Below, piece after piece: positions 13,452 to 13,741 of a DNA stretch of 13,741 bases. Both the position numbers and the translations under genes were made by a program. The notes beneath the pieces were generated by a model. The model saw only the letters and a list, made by a program, of their open reading frames with translations. It did not search any database and was not told where the DNA came from. This DNA comes from an uncultured Clostridia bacterium (GTDB lineage: Bacteria; Bacillota; Clostridia; TANB77; CAG-508): NCBI GenBank assembly GCA_934169535.1, contig CAKPOC010000032.1:1-13741 (forward strand). Reading direction: 5' to 3'. Numbering within the stretch: position 1 is the stretch's first letter; every line of letters begins with the position of its first letter.

Positions 13452-13741
13452 TTACAAAATTTCTATGTTTTTTTCTTGCACTCCATAACTTTCACTAATG
13501 TATTTTTTTATTTTGTTTTCTTCTTCCTGATCTAGTTTTTTATCTTCATTTTTAGAAATATTTATTTCGTTTATTACAACTTGCTCACTTTTCTTTTTAG
13601 ATATACTTACTTGCATTTTCTTTATTTCGTAATTTTCTTCATCTTTTATTTCTATTACTGAATTGTCCAAATTATAACCTTTTTCATCCAACCTTTTTTT
13701 CAAATCTTCTTTTAAATTTGAAATGTATATATCTTTTATAG
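13452..13741 (-). CDS. spoIIIAF: Stage III sporulation protein AF, 5' end outside window
   Basis: Ninety-five C-terminal residues are visible and the frame is open to the right edge, so the membrane-spanning N-terminus lies outside. The visible part reads as a soluble domain: a helix (YISNLKEDLKKRLDEKGY), beta strands (SVIEI, IKKMQVSIS), a lysine and glutamate-rich linker, then a terminal helix and strand ending YGVQEKNIEIL. This fits the C-terminal ring-type domain of SpoIIIAF. Sequence conservation alone is weak; the call rests mainly on its place directly before spoIIIAG and spoIIIAH and on the fold pattern. The in-frame TTG at 13703 is internal, because the homologous-looking helix begins upstream of it. 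Confidence 0.82.
   Translation of the reverse strand, partial: IKDIYISNLKEDLKKRLDEKGYNLDNSVIEIKDEENYEIKKMQVSISKKKSEQVVINEINISKNEDKKLDQEEENKIKKYISESYGVQEKNIEIL

Noticed and set aside
1..13741. CRISPR array, transposon, prophage, defence system or integration site
   Set aside because: No direct-repeat array, transposase, integrase, terminal inverted repeats with target duplication or defence-type domain was seen; the window is mainly core genes with consistent composition.

Overview
The window is very AT-rich DNA from a low-G+C Gram-positive bacterium, most likely an endospore-forming member of the Clostridia. Three things point there. There are sporulation genes: the 3' end of the spoIIIA operon and a small Spo0E-like phosphatase. 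Shine-Dalgarno sites are strong GGAGG types. Promoters are housekeeping sigma-A hexamers, and in every case I could identify the spacer is 17 bp. An uncultured gut lineage is plausible, but the sequence alone cannot place it further. Most of the window is core genome. I see no tRNA, rRNA, transposase, phage gene, CRISPR array or recognisable defence system.

Layout, left to right. A minus-strand operon prmC-whiA-hemW occupies 1-2618, with hemW cut by the window edge. It is tightly packed: whiA and hemW overlap by one base, and the whiA ribosome site lies in the last codons of prmC. Directly upstream, 2641-2820 encodes a structured RNA of about 180 nt that I read as 6S RNA, with its own extended -10 promoter. 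Divergent from it is smpB (2977-3429, plus strand). A 14-bp hairpin terminator ends smpB against a convergent cell-surface protein gene (3483-4016).

Next comes a second small surface protein gene (4134-4568), apparently co-transcribed behind fba, the class II fructose-bisphosphate aldolase. Upstream of fba are a long inverted repeat and a 51-residue Spo0E-like gene (5693-5848) that is easily missed. Then come a secreted, C-terminally anchored von Willebrand A protein (5928-7355), an RsmB/NOP2/Sun-type RNA cytosine methyltransferase (7421-8362), an unrecognised basic 133-residue protein with its own strong promoter and terminator (8486-8887), and recG (8995-11043, TTG start). Divergent from recG is asd (11216-12244, plus strand). 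Its ribosome site is separated from the ATG by a perfect hairpin. asd converges on spoIIIAH-spoIIIAG-spoIIIAF (12250-13741), and a terminator hairpin overlaps both gene ends.

Functional themes are translation quality control and release (smpB, prmC, the RNA methyltransferase), global transcription control (the 6S RNA candidate), sporulation (spoIIIA, the Spo0E-like protein), DNA repair (recG), central metabolism (fba, asd) and a set of three surface-exposed single-pass proteins. The most unusual items are the RNA sitting as the leader of prmC-whiA-hemW, the hairpin between the asd ribosome site and its start codon, the Spo0A-box-like cluster before the Spo0E-like gene, and the low-complexity surface proteins beside fba. 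None of these is clearly a new system from sequence alone.
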